DNA of 5,885 nucleotides from Actinomycetota bacterium (lineage in GTDB: Bacteria; Actinomycetota; Actinomycetes; Actinomycetales; Microbacteriaceae), in contig VGAV01000166.1 of assembly GCA_016870695.1 (NCBI GenBank), positions 1-5,885 on the forward strand. Direction: 5' to 3'. The position numbers and the translations under genes were made by a program. Below, one piece after another: positions 1 through 5,883 of the stretch. Below the pieces are notes generated by a model. The model was given only the letters and a program-made list of their open reading frames with translations, did no database searches and was not told where the DNA came from. How positions within the stretch are numbered: position 1 is the first letter of the stretch; every line of letters begins with the position of its first letter.

Positions 1-2022
1 GACGTGAAGTATGCGGACTGGTACGAGAACACCTACATCAACACGATCCTCGCGTCGCAGAACCCGGAGACGGGCATGATGACGTACTTCCAGCCGCAGA
101 CGGCCGGGTACGCGAAGGTGTTCGGGCGTCCCGTGGACGAGTTCTGGTGCGACCACGGCACGGCGACCGAGAGCTTCACCAAGCTCGGCGACTCGATCTA
201 CTTCCGCAAGGGCTCCTCGGTCTACGTCAACATGTTCCGGTCGACGGTCTTCTCGTCCGAGCCGCACAACATGAGGCTCACGCAGACCGCGGACATCCCC
301 AACACCGACACGGCCACCTTCGTCGTCGAGGCGCTGGACGGCGGGACCCTGGCGGAGGGCACCACCCTGCGCCTGCGCGTGCCGTCGTGGTCGCCGAACC
401 CGACGCTGACGGTCAACGGCCAGACGCGTGACGTCGCGGTGGCCACCGACAAGGGCTACGTGGTCGTGCCCGTCGCGGCCGGCGACCGGATCTCGTACAC
501 CCTGCCCGCCAAGGTGCAGGTCGAGGCCGGCACCGAGAACCCGAACTGGGTGGCCTTCCGCTACGGCCCGGTCGTCCTGTCCGCGGAGCTGAACCGCACC
601 AACGTCGAGGCCACCAGCCCCGCCGGGATCCTCGTGCGCATGAGCACCGCGGACAAGTCCGTCACCAACAGCGTGCGCGTCGCCGACGTCGAGGCCTTCA
701 AGAAGGACATCGAGAAGAATCTCGTCCGCCGCCCGAACGGCGCGGACAACAACGGCCGCACGGTGATGAAGTTCGGTCTCCAGAACGTGGATGCCGCCTC
801 CGCGGCGCTGACGTTCGAGCCGTACTACAGCATGTACAACGCCCGGTACGCGCTGTACATGAACCTCATCCAGCCCGACTCGGCCGAGGCGCAGGCCCTC
901 ATCAAGACGGAGAAGGAGAAGCTGCGCATCGACGAGATGACGGTGGACGCCCTCACGTCGTTCGACAACAACAACAGCGAGGCGGGCAAGAACTACAAGT
1001 TCAACCTCTCCTCCGTCGGCGCGCACCTCGGCCAGCAGTACCGCGACGGCCAGCGTTCGGCCGAGGCGTTCTTCCAGTACGACATGGCCGTCGACCCGTC
1101 GGCGCCGAAGAACTACCTGGGCGTCCGCTACTTCGGCGGTGACGACGGTCGCACGTTCGACGTCTACATCAACGACGTCAAGCTGAAGAGCGAGCGGATC
1201 ACCAACGCCAACGGGGCGAACTCGTTCTACGTCCAGTACGACGAGATCCCGGCGTCGGCGCTGGCCGACATCGCGGCGAAGGACCGGTACAAGCGCGACC
1301 AGGCCGGGAACTACGTCCTCGACGAGGCCGGGCACAAGATCCCGATCATCACGGTGCGCTTCCAGGGCACGGGCGCGAGCTTCGTCGGCGGGGTCTACGG
1401 CGTCTACACGACCACGACCACCTCCTTCGCGACGGACGCCGACCTGAACGCGCTGACGTTCGACGGCGGCACGCTCAGCCCGACGCTGGCCGACGGGACG
1501 TACGACTACACCGTGACCGTGCCGCGCGACGCCACCACGGCGACCTTCGACGCGGACCCGGCCACCCCCAGCGGCCTGGTCTACCTCGGCGACATCCTCA
1601 TCGACGACACCCAGAAGCGGACGGTCCCGCTGGCCGCCGACGGAGCGACGACGGTGACGCTGCGGTCGGTCGCGCAGGACCACACGACGTCGAAGACGTA
1701 CCGGGTCCAGATCGTGCGGGCCACGGCCCCGGCCCTTGAGGTCGAGGCGGCCGCGTCCACGCGGTGCGTGTCGGGCCGCGTGGTGCTGACAGTCACCGTG
1801 AAGAACCCCAGTACGGTGCCGGTGTCGTTGCGCATCTCGACGCCGCACGGCGAGAAGACCGTCACCGGTCTCGCCGCCGGCAAGTCGACCAGCCAGGCGT
1901 TCACCACCCGTCAGGTGCGGATCGGGGCCGGCCAGGCCACGGTCACCGCGACCGGCACCGTCGACGGGAAGGACGTGACCGCCACCCAGACCGCGGCGTA
2001 CACCGCCCGCAGCTGCGGCTGA
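1..2022 (+). CDS. GH127-family glycosidase (beta-L-arabinofuranosidase type), secreted, 5' truncated by window edge
   Basis: The reading frame is open from base 1, so the start and most of the catalytic barrel lie upstream. The GTG at 4 is internal. Residue numbers here count that codon as 1. Residues 3-67 match the end of the GH127 (DUF1680) (alpha/alpha)6 barrel: a YADWYENTYIN helix, then FWCDHGTATES and KLGDSIYFR, where relatives have a Cys-Cys-x-GTG-x-E motif. A beta-sandwich follows (about 75-200). A segment with FEPYYSMYNARYALYMNL (271-288) and a galactose-binding-like region (about 310-470) resemble the DUF4986/DUF6805-type domains often attached to GH127. Residues 479-573 look like a cadherin-like beta-sandwich. 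Residues 576-672 are a small actinobacterial C-terminal domain with Cys588 and Cys671, probably disulfide-bonded. No sortase motif or C-terminal membrane helix is seen, so the protein is probably released outside the cell. The family cleaves beta-L-arabinofuranosyl residues using a Zn-bound Cys nucleophile. The exact substrate cannot be told, and the second motif Cys is Asp50 here. Confidence 0.85.
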   Translation, partial: DVKYADWYENTYINTILASQNPETGMMTYFQPQTAGYAKVFGRPVDEFWCDHGTATESFTKLGDSIYFRKGSSVYVNMFRSTVFSSEPHNMRLTQTADIPNTDTATFVVEALDGGTLAEGTTLRLRVPSWSPNPTLTVNGQTRDVAVATDKGYVVVPVAAGDRISYTLPAKVQVEAGTENPNWVAFRYGPVVLSAELNRTNVEATSPAGILVRMSTADKSVTNSVRVADVEAFKKDIEKNLVRRPNGADNNGRTVMKFGLQNVDAASAALTFEPYYSMYNARYALYMNLIQPDSAEAQALIKTEKEKLRIDEMTVDALTSFDNNNSEAGKNYKFNLSSVGAHLGQQYRDGQRSAEAFFQYDMAVDPSAPKNYLGVRYFGGDDGRTFDVYINDVKLKSERITNANGANSFYVQYDEIPASALADIAAKDRYKRDQAGNYVLDEAGHKIPIITVRFQGTGASFVGGVYGVYTTTTTSFATDADLNALTFDGGTLSPTLADGTYDYTVTVPRDATTATFDADPATPSGLVYLGDILIDDTQKRTVPLAADGATTVTLRSVAQDHTTSKTYRVQIVRATAPALEVEAAASTRCVSGRVVLTVTVKNPSTVPVSLRISTPHGEKTVTGLAAGKSTSQAFTTRQVRIGAGQATVTATGTVDGKDVTATQTAAYTARSCG

Positions 2023-2029
2023 TCCCCAC

Positions 2030-2063
2030 CCGGGTGGGTGACGCGCGACGCTCACCCACCCGG
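2030..2063 (+). other. 12-bp perfect stem-loop just after the glycosidase stop
   Basis: CCGGGTGGGTGA (2030-2041) is exactly complementary to TCACCCACCCGG (2052-2063), with a 10-base loop. It begins 8 bases after the stop codon and has no T-rich tail on either strand. It may protect the mRNA 3' end or slow polymerase before the canonical terminator 14 bases further on. Confidence 0.6.
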
Positions 2064-2076
2064 TCCAGCCGCACCG

Positions 2077-2117
2077 ACGCCCCGAGGCCCGCCCCTGACG
2101 GCCTCGGGGCGTTCTTC
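2077..2117 (+). terminator. Rho-independent terminator of the glycosidase gene
   Basis: The arms 2077-2089 and 2100-2112 pair over 13 bp without a mismatch (ACGCCCCGAGGCC with GGCCTCGGGGCGT) around a 10-base loop. The stem runs straight into TTCTTC (2112-2117), a modest T-rich tail as is usual in GC-rich actinobacteria. It lies about 55 bases after the plus-strand stop and before the convergent operon. Confidence 0.85.
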
Positions 2118-2163
2118 GTGCGCGGGGGCGGGCCGGGTCCGCGGGGCCGGCGCGAGCGGCGAC

Positions 2164-2233
2164 ATCACGCGATCTCGTCGAGCTCGTGCGCTATCGCGCC
2201 TCCGAACGTGTGCTCTCGGCGAGATCGCGTGAT
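2164..2233. repeat. Long inverted repeat between convergent genes
   Basis: The arms 2164-2182 and 2215-2233 pair over 19 bp with one G-T wobble; the arm core is ATCACGCGATCTCG. A 32-base interior separates them. Each arm carries its own symmetry: CGAGCTCG at 2179-2186 and CGAGATC-gcgt-GATCTCG at 2220-2237. It lies 41 bases beyond the end of the minus-strand operon, so it could serve as that operon's 3' hairpin, although no T-rich tail follows on that strand. A dispersed palindromic element is the other reading. Confidence 0.6.
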
Positions 2234-2273
2234 CTCGGCGACCGGAGGGCGGGGGAAGCGGGCGGCGAGGGGG

Positions 2274-3641
2274 TCAGGCGCACCAGTCGGGGCGGGTGCC
2301 GGGCACCTCGGCCACGACCTCGCCCGTCGACAGGTCGACCACCGCGGAGGTGCGGCCGAGCCACTCCGCGCGCGTCGGATAGCCGTCGATGACGGCGTCG
2401 TCGACGACCGTGCCGACGGCCGCGTGCCGACCGCTCGGCGACACGCAGACCTCCTCGATGCGGGCGCCGGCGTCGGCGTCGAACACGCGCCGGACAACGC
2501 CGCCCGCGCGACGGTCGACCGTGTCGGCGGTCCAGGCGATCGACGTCTCGGGCGACAGCAGCAGCGACCCGGCAGCGAGGTCGTCCGACGCGTCGGTGCC
2601 GGCCGGCGTCGTCGTCGCCGTGGTGAGGTCCAGCACGGTCGTGCCCTGCGGCGTCTCGACGACGAGCGAGGTGGTCCCCGGCAGCACGCCGCGCAACGTC
2701 CCGACCTCGCCGAGCAGGCGCGGGGCCGCGACCCCGGTGGCATCCACCAGGCTCATGGTGCCCGTCGGGGCCTGCGCGACGAGGTACGTGCTGCCCGGCA
2801 CGAAGAACCACGCGTCGGCCTGAAGCGGGATGCCGTCGACGCCGAGGACCGCCCGCGCCGCGGCGTCGGGGTCGGCGGGGTCGATCGTGAAGAGCGTGCT
2901 GAGGTGCTGCTGTCCGTCCGTGCCGGACCCGGTGAAGACGAATCCGACCCGCCCCGCGTCGGCGGAGCTGCGCAGCAGGCCGATGGTGCCGTCGCCGGGG
3001 AGCGCGAGCGGGGTCGTCGAGAGGCCGTCGCCGCCGTGGACGAGAGAGGCGCGTCCGGCGTCGTCGAGGACGGCGGCGACCACGCCGGCGCCGTCGTCGG
3101 TGTACTCCTGGATCCGCGGCGCCGCGAGGACCGTGGTCTCCCGGCCGCTCGACAGGTCGTGGCGCACGATGCGGTCGTCTCCGCCGTCGCGGGCGAACGC
3201 GCCGCCGCGGACGAGGGAGGTCACGGACAGCGACGGGGTCGTGAAGGCGAGCTCGGCGGCATCCACCGCTCCCGTCGTGCGGCTGCGCAGGGCCGGGACG
3301 ATGAGGCGGTAGTCCCGGGCGAAGTCGACCGTCCCGGGGAAGGTGACGCGCAGGGAGGAGCCGGACACGTCGACGTCGATCGGCACCTCCGGTTCCACGC
3401 GCACCCCGTCGGCGCTGCGCCCGTTGAGGGGCTGGTCGGCGCGCAGCACGAGGGTCACGCCGGAGCGCTCCACGAGCAGGTCGGTGTCGCCGTCGATCCC
3501 GCGCACGCGGGGTCCGCGCTCGAGGGCCGCGGCGCCGAGCGCGACGCTGACCACCGTCAGGCAGGAGACGACGGCGACGCCGGCGAGGGTGAACCGCCGG
3601 CGGGCGGAGGGGGCGCGCCGCTCAGGAGAGGTAGGGGTCAT
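2274..3641 (-). CDS. Membrane-anchored Ig-like / beta-propeller-like protein, uncharacterised
   Basis: 455 residues. The ATG at 3641 is preceded by GGAGGAG 4 bases upstream. A longer frame reaching 4160 is only the antisense-phase shadow of the upstream gene. After the basic segment RRAPSARRR comes one hydrophobic segment (about 17-39), a signal anchor or uncleaved signal peptide without a lipobox, so the rest should be extracytoplasmic. Residues about 55-136 resemble a bacterial Ig-like (SbsA-type) domain: VTLVLRADQPLNG, then SLRVTFPG, YRLIVPAL and ELAFTTP. From about 140 onward, short beta-rich repeats (RIVRHDLSSGRETTVL, RTSAVVDLSTGEVVAEV, VCVSPSGRHAAVGTV) look like blades of a WD40/YncE-type propeller. 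Cys399 lies in one blade and Cys454 is next to last, a possible disulfide closing the ring. It overlaps the gene upstream by 20 bases and is the last gene of the operon. The function is unknown. Sensing or scaffolding for the permease pair is only suggested by coupling. Confidence 0.8.
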   Translation of the reverse strand: MTPTSPERRAPSARRRFTLAGVAVVSCLTVVSVALGAAALERGPRVRGIDGDTDLLVERSGVTLVLRADQPLNGRSADGVRVEPEVPIDVDVSGSSLRVTFPGTVDFARDYRLIVPALRSRTTGAVDAAELAFTTPSLSVTSLVRGGAFARDGGDDRIVRHDLSSGRETTVLAAPRIQEYTDDGAGVVAAVLDDAGRASLVHGGDGLSTTPLALPGDGTIGLLRSSADAGRVGFVFTGSGTDGQQHLSTLFTIDPADPDAAARAVLGVDGIPLQADAWFFVPGSTYLVAQAPTGTMSLVDATGVAAPRLLGEVGTLRGVLPGTTSLVVETPQGTTVLDLTTATTTPAGTDASDDLAAGSLLLSPETSIAWTADTVDRRAGGVVRRVFDADAGARIEEVCVSPSGRHAAVGTVVDDAVIDGYPTRAEWLGRTSAVVDLSTGEVVAEVPGTRPDWCA

Positions 3642-4452
3642 CGGGCTCCTCCACGACCTCGACGGCGTCGGGATGCAACAGGGTCGCACCTGCGACGTCG
3701 GCGAAGGTCCCCGTGACGCGCACCCACGATCCGAAGGCCAGACCGTCCGGCAGGTCCGCGGCGACGACGGGCACGGCGAACAGCTGCGCGTCCACCGTGC
3801 AGCAGGTGACGGCGTAGCGTCCCAGACGCGCCGATCCGTCCTCGCTGACGAGGACGAAAGCGGTGATGTCGGCCTGCTGCCCGACGAGGTCGTCGGCCGT
3901 GGCGCCGCCGCCGAGGATGGTGGCCCAGTCCCGCACCGAGAACCCGGTGGGGTCGCTGCCGAGGAGCGCGGGGCGGGGCACGTCGCCACCGCCGTCGGCC
4001 GCGGTCGCCGTCGTGAGGGCGCGTTCCGCGCTGAGGGTGGCGGGCGGGACGACCAGGAGGGCCACGGTCGCGGCGACGACCAGGGCGGCGAGGCCCGTCG
4101 CCGAGACCCGTCCGCGGACGGTGCGCCACAGGGGGGAGGGATGCCGCTGTGCCGGGCCACCGGGACCGTCGGCGCCGTGATCGTGCGGGTGCTCGTTCTG
4201 GTGCTCGTGCGCGTGGTCGTGCTCGTGCGTGTGGTCGTGCCCGTCCTCGGTCCCGCCGCGACCGCCCGACGCCGCGTACCAGACCGACGCGAGGAACAGC
4301 CCGGCGCCGAGCACGCTGAGGACGACGGTGAAGAGCACGTACCGCGGGTGGATGTAGAGGGTGAGGTCGCCGGTGACGGCGAGCGCGAGCGTTGCGATCA
4401 GGCCGACCGCGCACAGCGCGAGCCCGGCCCAGCGGGAGAGGACGTCAGACAA
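3622..4452 (-). CDS. TIGR03943/YcgQ-like membrane protein with His-rich loop, permease partner
   Basis: 276 residues. It starts with TTG at 4452; an in-frame TGA lies just two codons upstream of the TTG and no ATG or GTG follows early, so TTG is the best start. Two membrane helices (about 10-26 and 38-60) are followed by a loop with ten His between residues 72 and 92, alternating with Asp, Glu and others. A third helix spans about 118-137. The basic residues before helix 3 (RHPSPLWRTVRGR) place the loop in the cytoplasm and the C-terminal domain outside. That domain carries the family-like features DWATIL, GRYAVTCCTVDAQ (Cys217-Cys218) and GSWVRVTGTF, the last resembling an OB-like strand. 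In this family (B. subtilis YcgQ) the gene normally sits beside a DUF318 permease, as here, with an 8-base overlap. It is thought to be the second subunit of that permease. The transported substrate is not established. The His-rich loop suggests binding of zinc, nickel, cobalt or a similar metal. Confidence 0.85.
   Translation of the reverse strand: MSDVLSRWAGLALCAVGLIATLALAVTGDLTLYIHPRYVLFTVVLSVLGAGLFLASVWYAASGGRGGTEDGHDHTHEHDHAHEHQNEHPHDHGADGPGGPAQRHPSPLWRTVRGRVSATGLAALVVAATVALLVVPPATLSAERALTTATAADGGGDVPRPALLGSDPTGFSVRDWATILGGGATADDLVGQQADITAFVLVSEDGSARLGRYAVTCCTVDAQLFAVPVVAADLPDGLAFGSWVRVTGTFADVAGATLLHPDAVEVVEEPDDPYLS
3646..3652 (-). promoter_or_regulatory. Strong ribosome binding site inside the upstream gene
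   Basis: GGAGGAG on the minus strand lies 4 bases before the ATG at 3641, inside the last codons of the preceding gene (its VEEPDD tail). It fixes the start of the propeller gene and implies coupled translation. Confidence 0.8.
4177..4239 (-). other. His-rich metal-binding-like loop (within the YcgQ-like protein)
   Basis: Residues 72-92 contain ten His in 21 positions, mostly every second residue, mixed with Asp, Glu, Thr and Ala. The DNA is a run of imperfect GTGCTCGTG-type repeats on the plus strand, suggesting growth by slippage. Similar loops occur in ZIP and CDF zinc transporters and in nickel/cobalt metallochaperones. Confidence 0.75.
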
Positions 4453-5476
4453 GGGCGTTCACCGCCAGTCCGAGGGTGAGCGCGCCCAGGGCGACGACGA
4501 GGGTGACGCCCGCCAGCGCGCGGACACGGAACGTCGTCGACAGCATCACGAGCATCTTCACGTCGATCATCGGCCCGAACACGAGGAACGCGACCAGGGC
4601 GCCCGGCGAGAACGACGACGCCAGCGACAGCGCGAAGAACGCGTCCACGTTGGAGCAGATGGCGATGACGAACGCGAGGAGGAGGAGGGCCAGGATGCCG
4701 TAGACCGGATGCCCGCCGATAGACGTGAGCGTGTCGCGCGAGACGGCCACCTGGATGAGGCCCGCCACCGCGGCGCCGAGGAACAGCGCCGGCAGCATGG
4801 CCGAGACCTCGCTGCGGAACAGGCCCGCGGCCCGACGGAGGGTCGGGGCCGAGGTCGCCGAGGACGCGCTCGCGCACGCCGCGGCCCAGACCGGGGTGAG
4901 CAGGCGGTCCGGGTCGGGGTGCAGGCTGACGAGCCAGCCCACGAGGTTCGCCAGGACGAAGCCGCCGACGAGGCGGGACACCAGGATGCCGTCGTTCCAG
5001 CCGAACGCCTGGTACGTGGTCATGAGGGTGACGGGATTGAGGATGGGGGCGGCGAGCAGGAAGGTCGCCGCGTCGGCGACCGAGAACCCGCGCACCATGA
5101 GTCCACGGGCGAGGGGCACGTTGCCGCACTCGCACACGGGCAGCACGACGCCGAGGAGCGACAGGACCGCGCGCCGCGCGAAGCCGGCGCGGGGGACGAC
5201 GGCATCCATCACCCGGGTCGGCACCCAGAGCTGCACCGCGATCGAGACCATGACTCCGAGGAAGACGAACGGCAGCGACTCGACGATGACGCTCGCCGCG
5301 AGCGTGACACCGTCCGACAGGGCGCTCGGCAGCGGGGCGTCCGCGTCGATGGAGACGGCCCGCACGAGGACGGCGGCGGTGAGCACCGCCCCCACCGTCA
5401 GGAGGATCCGTCGCGCGCGCCGCGTCACACCGGCGCGCGGGGGCGCCGGGGTCGGGCGGGTCATCGTGGTGGGCAT
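4445..5476 (-). CDS. DUF318/ArsP_1-type permease
   Basis: 343 residues with about eight or nine hydrophobic segments (roughly 23-42, 57-81, 103-121, 132-155, 163-185, 227-246, 257-275, 291-312 and 319-341). The family signature is clear in two related halves: PVCECGNVPLARGLMVRG (113-130) with AAPILNPVTL (142-151), and AICSNVDAFFAL (272-283) with GPMIDVKM (301-308). The Cys-x-Cys-Gly and Asn-Pro elements correspond to those of ArsP-like permeases, and Cys115, Cys117 and Cys274 are candidate substrate contacts. The ATG at 5476 is preceded by GAGGAGAG ending 5 bases upstream. A second ATG at 5464 is possible but has no better site. This is the first gene of the operon, and its stop overlaps the TTG start of its YcgQ-like partner. 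ArsP itself exports trivalent organoarsenicals, but the paired DUF318/TIGR03943 branch is different and its substrate is unknown. Metal or metal-complex transport is an inference. Confidence 0.9.
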   Translation of the reverse strand: MPTTMTRPTPAPPRAGVTRRARRILLTVGAVLTAAVLVRAVSIDADAPLPSALSDGVTLAASVIVESLPFVFLGVMVSIAVQLWVPTRVMDAVVPRAGFARRAVLSLLGVVLPVCECGNVPLARGLMVRGFSVADAATFLLAAPILNPVTLMTTYQAFGWNDGILVSRLVGGFVLANLVGWLVSLHPDPDRLLTPVWAAACASASSATSAPTLRRAAGLFRSEVSAMLPALFLGAAVAGLIQVAVSRDTLTSIGGHPVYGILALLLLAFVIAICSNVDAFFALSLASSFSPGALVAFLVFGPMIDVKMLVMLSTTFRVRALAGVTLVVALGALTLGLAVNALV

Positions 5477-5481
5477 CGTCG

Positions 5482-5489
5482 CTCTCCTC
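5482..5489 (-). promoter_or_regulatory. Ribosome binding site of the permease gene
   Basis: GAGGAGAG on the minus strand ends 5 bases before the ATG at 5476. This spacing supports that start over the ATG at 5464. Confidence 0.75.
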
Positions 5490-5519
5490 GCCGGGGGAGC
5501 TCGTCGCGGCCCGGGTTCT

Positions 5520-5537
5520 CGCGGCGGCGCCGCCGCG
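5520..5537. repeat. 18-bp perfect GC palindrome in the operon leader
   Basis: CGCGGCGGCGCCGCCGCG is its own reverse complement. It lies in the predicted 5' leader, between the promoter and the ribosome binding site. As RNA it would form a short stable hairpin about 30 bases before the binding site. By chance, such palindromes are more likely in very GC-rich DNA. Confidence 0.55.
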
Positions 5538-5550
5538 TCGCGATGGAGTC

Positions 5551-5579
5551 ATGTTACCGATAACGCTCGGCGCCGGCAA
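5551..5579 (-). promoter_or_regulatory. Predicted sigma-70-type promoter of the permease operon
   Basis: On the minus strand TTGCCG (5579-5574) and TAACAT (5556-5551) are separated by exactly 17 bases. This is the most AT-rich spot in the GC-rich leader, 75 bases upstream of the permease ATG, giving a leader of about 65-70 bases. No other matching promoter was seen upstream of the three overlapping genes, so it probably drives all of them. Confidence 0.7.
5553..5564. promoter_or_regulatory. Candidate operator palindrome overlapping the -10 element
   Basis: GTTACCGATAAC is an inverted repeat GTTA-4-TAAC that overlaps the upstream half of the -10 box. A repressor bound here would block transcription of the operon. 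A metal-responsive regulator of the Fur/Zur type is a reasonable guess given AT-rich palindromes in that family and the gene content, but the match to any one consensus is partial. Confidence 0.45.
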
Positions 5580-5633
5580 CGCGGTCTTCCGCCCGCGGTC
5601 CCGCCGGGCGGCGGCGGGGGAATGGGGTGCGCA
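5580..5633. other. Non-coding GC-rich stretch between promoter and repeat array
   Basis: No gene is supported here. The only structure seen is a 7-bp stem CCGCCCG/CGGGCGG (5589-5595 with 5605-5611), unremarkable in such GC-rich DNA, and a G-rich run before repeat copy 1. Confidence 0.5.
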
Positions 5634-5685
5634 TGTCCCGCTTTGTGCAGGTTTCGCCGGCCGGAGTCGCACATGCCGGGACACG
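5634..5685. repeat. 52-bp repeat, copy 1
   Basis: It begins TGTCCCG and ends CGGGACACG, so the ends pair as TGTCCCG/CGGGACA (7 bp). Inside, TGTGC (5644-5648) pairs with GCACA (5669-5673), and CCGGCCGG (5657-5664) is self-complementary. The block 5641-5664 is identical in all three copies. Confidence 0.9.
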
Positions 5686-5738
5686 TCCGCTGGACCACTG
5701 GCGAGTCCGGCCGGGCGGGGCGGCGGGCGGGATCGGCA

Positions 5739-5790
5739 TGTCCGGCTTTGTGCAGGTTTCGCCGGCCGGAGTCGCACATATTGGGACACG
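5739..5790. repeat. 52-bp repeat, copy 2
   Basis: It starts 105 bases after the start of copy 1, with a 53-base spacer. The end pairing is shorter (TGTCC/GGACA), because the sixth base is G. It differs from copy 1 at four positions, and the shared similarity extends past its end into GCTGG. Confidence 0.9.
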
Positions 5791-5831
5791 CCTGCTGGTC
5801 GTGCCGGCTGCCGCGGGGGAGTGGCGTGGCG

Positions 5832-5883
5832 TGTCCCACTTTGTGCAGGTTTCGCCGGCCGGCGTCGCACATTTCGGGACACG
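5832..5883. repeat. 52-bp repeat, copy 3, at the window edge
   Basis: It starts 93 bases after copy 2, with a 41-base spacer. Its ends pair over eight bases if the flanking CG is included (CGTGTCCC/GGGACACG). The G-rich stretch before it (GCGGGGGAGTGG) resembles that before copy 1 (GCGGGGGAATGG), so the duplicated unit is longer than 52 bp. The array may continue beyond 5885. Confidence 0.9.

Noticed and set aside
1764..3716. Long plus-strand open frame of 650 codons
   Set aside because: It overlaps the end of the glycosidase in another frame, runs through the terminator and then antisense to the propeller gene. The protein is Arg/Gly/Ala-rich low complexity, typical of shadow frames in GC-rich DNA.
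2274..4160. Longer form of the propeller protein starting at 4160
   Set aside because: The extra 173 residues are the out-of-frame reading of the YcgQ-like gene, Ser/Pro/Arg-rich, with no ribosome binding site. The ATG at 3641 has a strong one and a signal anchor right after it.
4361..5563. Plus-strand open frame of 400 codons antisense to the permease
   Set aside because: Its composition (Arg, Glu, Asp and His runs) is that of an antisense shadow, while the opposite strand encodes a permease with clear family motifs.
5553..5564. Firm assignment as a Zur box
   Set aside because: The symmetry is GTTA-4-TAAC, whereas Zur boxes I know have longer arms and a different centre. Only a half-site GATAACG is reminiscent.
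4398..5882. Minus-strand open frame of 494 codons through repeats, promoter and permease
   Set aside because: It is out of frame with the permease, Arg/Pro-rich, and crosses the promoter. It is open only because stop codons are rare in this GC-rich DNA.
5634..5883. CRISPR array
   Set aside because: The repeats are 52 bp with spacers of 53 and 41 bases that share G-rich similarity near the repeats, and no cas gene is visible. This is not CRISPR-like spacing.
5634..5883. Integron attC sites
   Set aside because: The paired GTTRRRY/RYYYAAC core sites and gene cassettes are missing. Only the general idea of imperfect palindromes fits.
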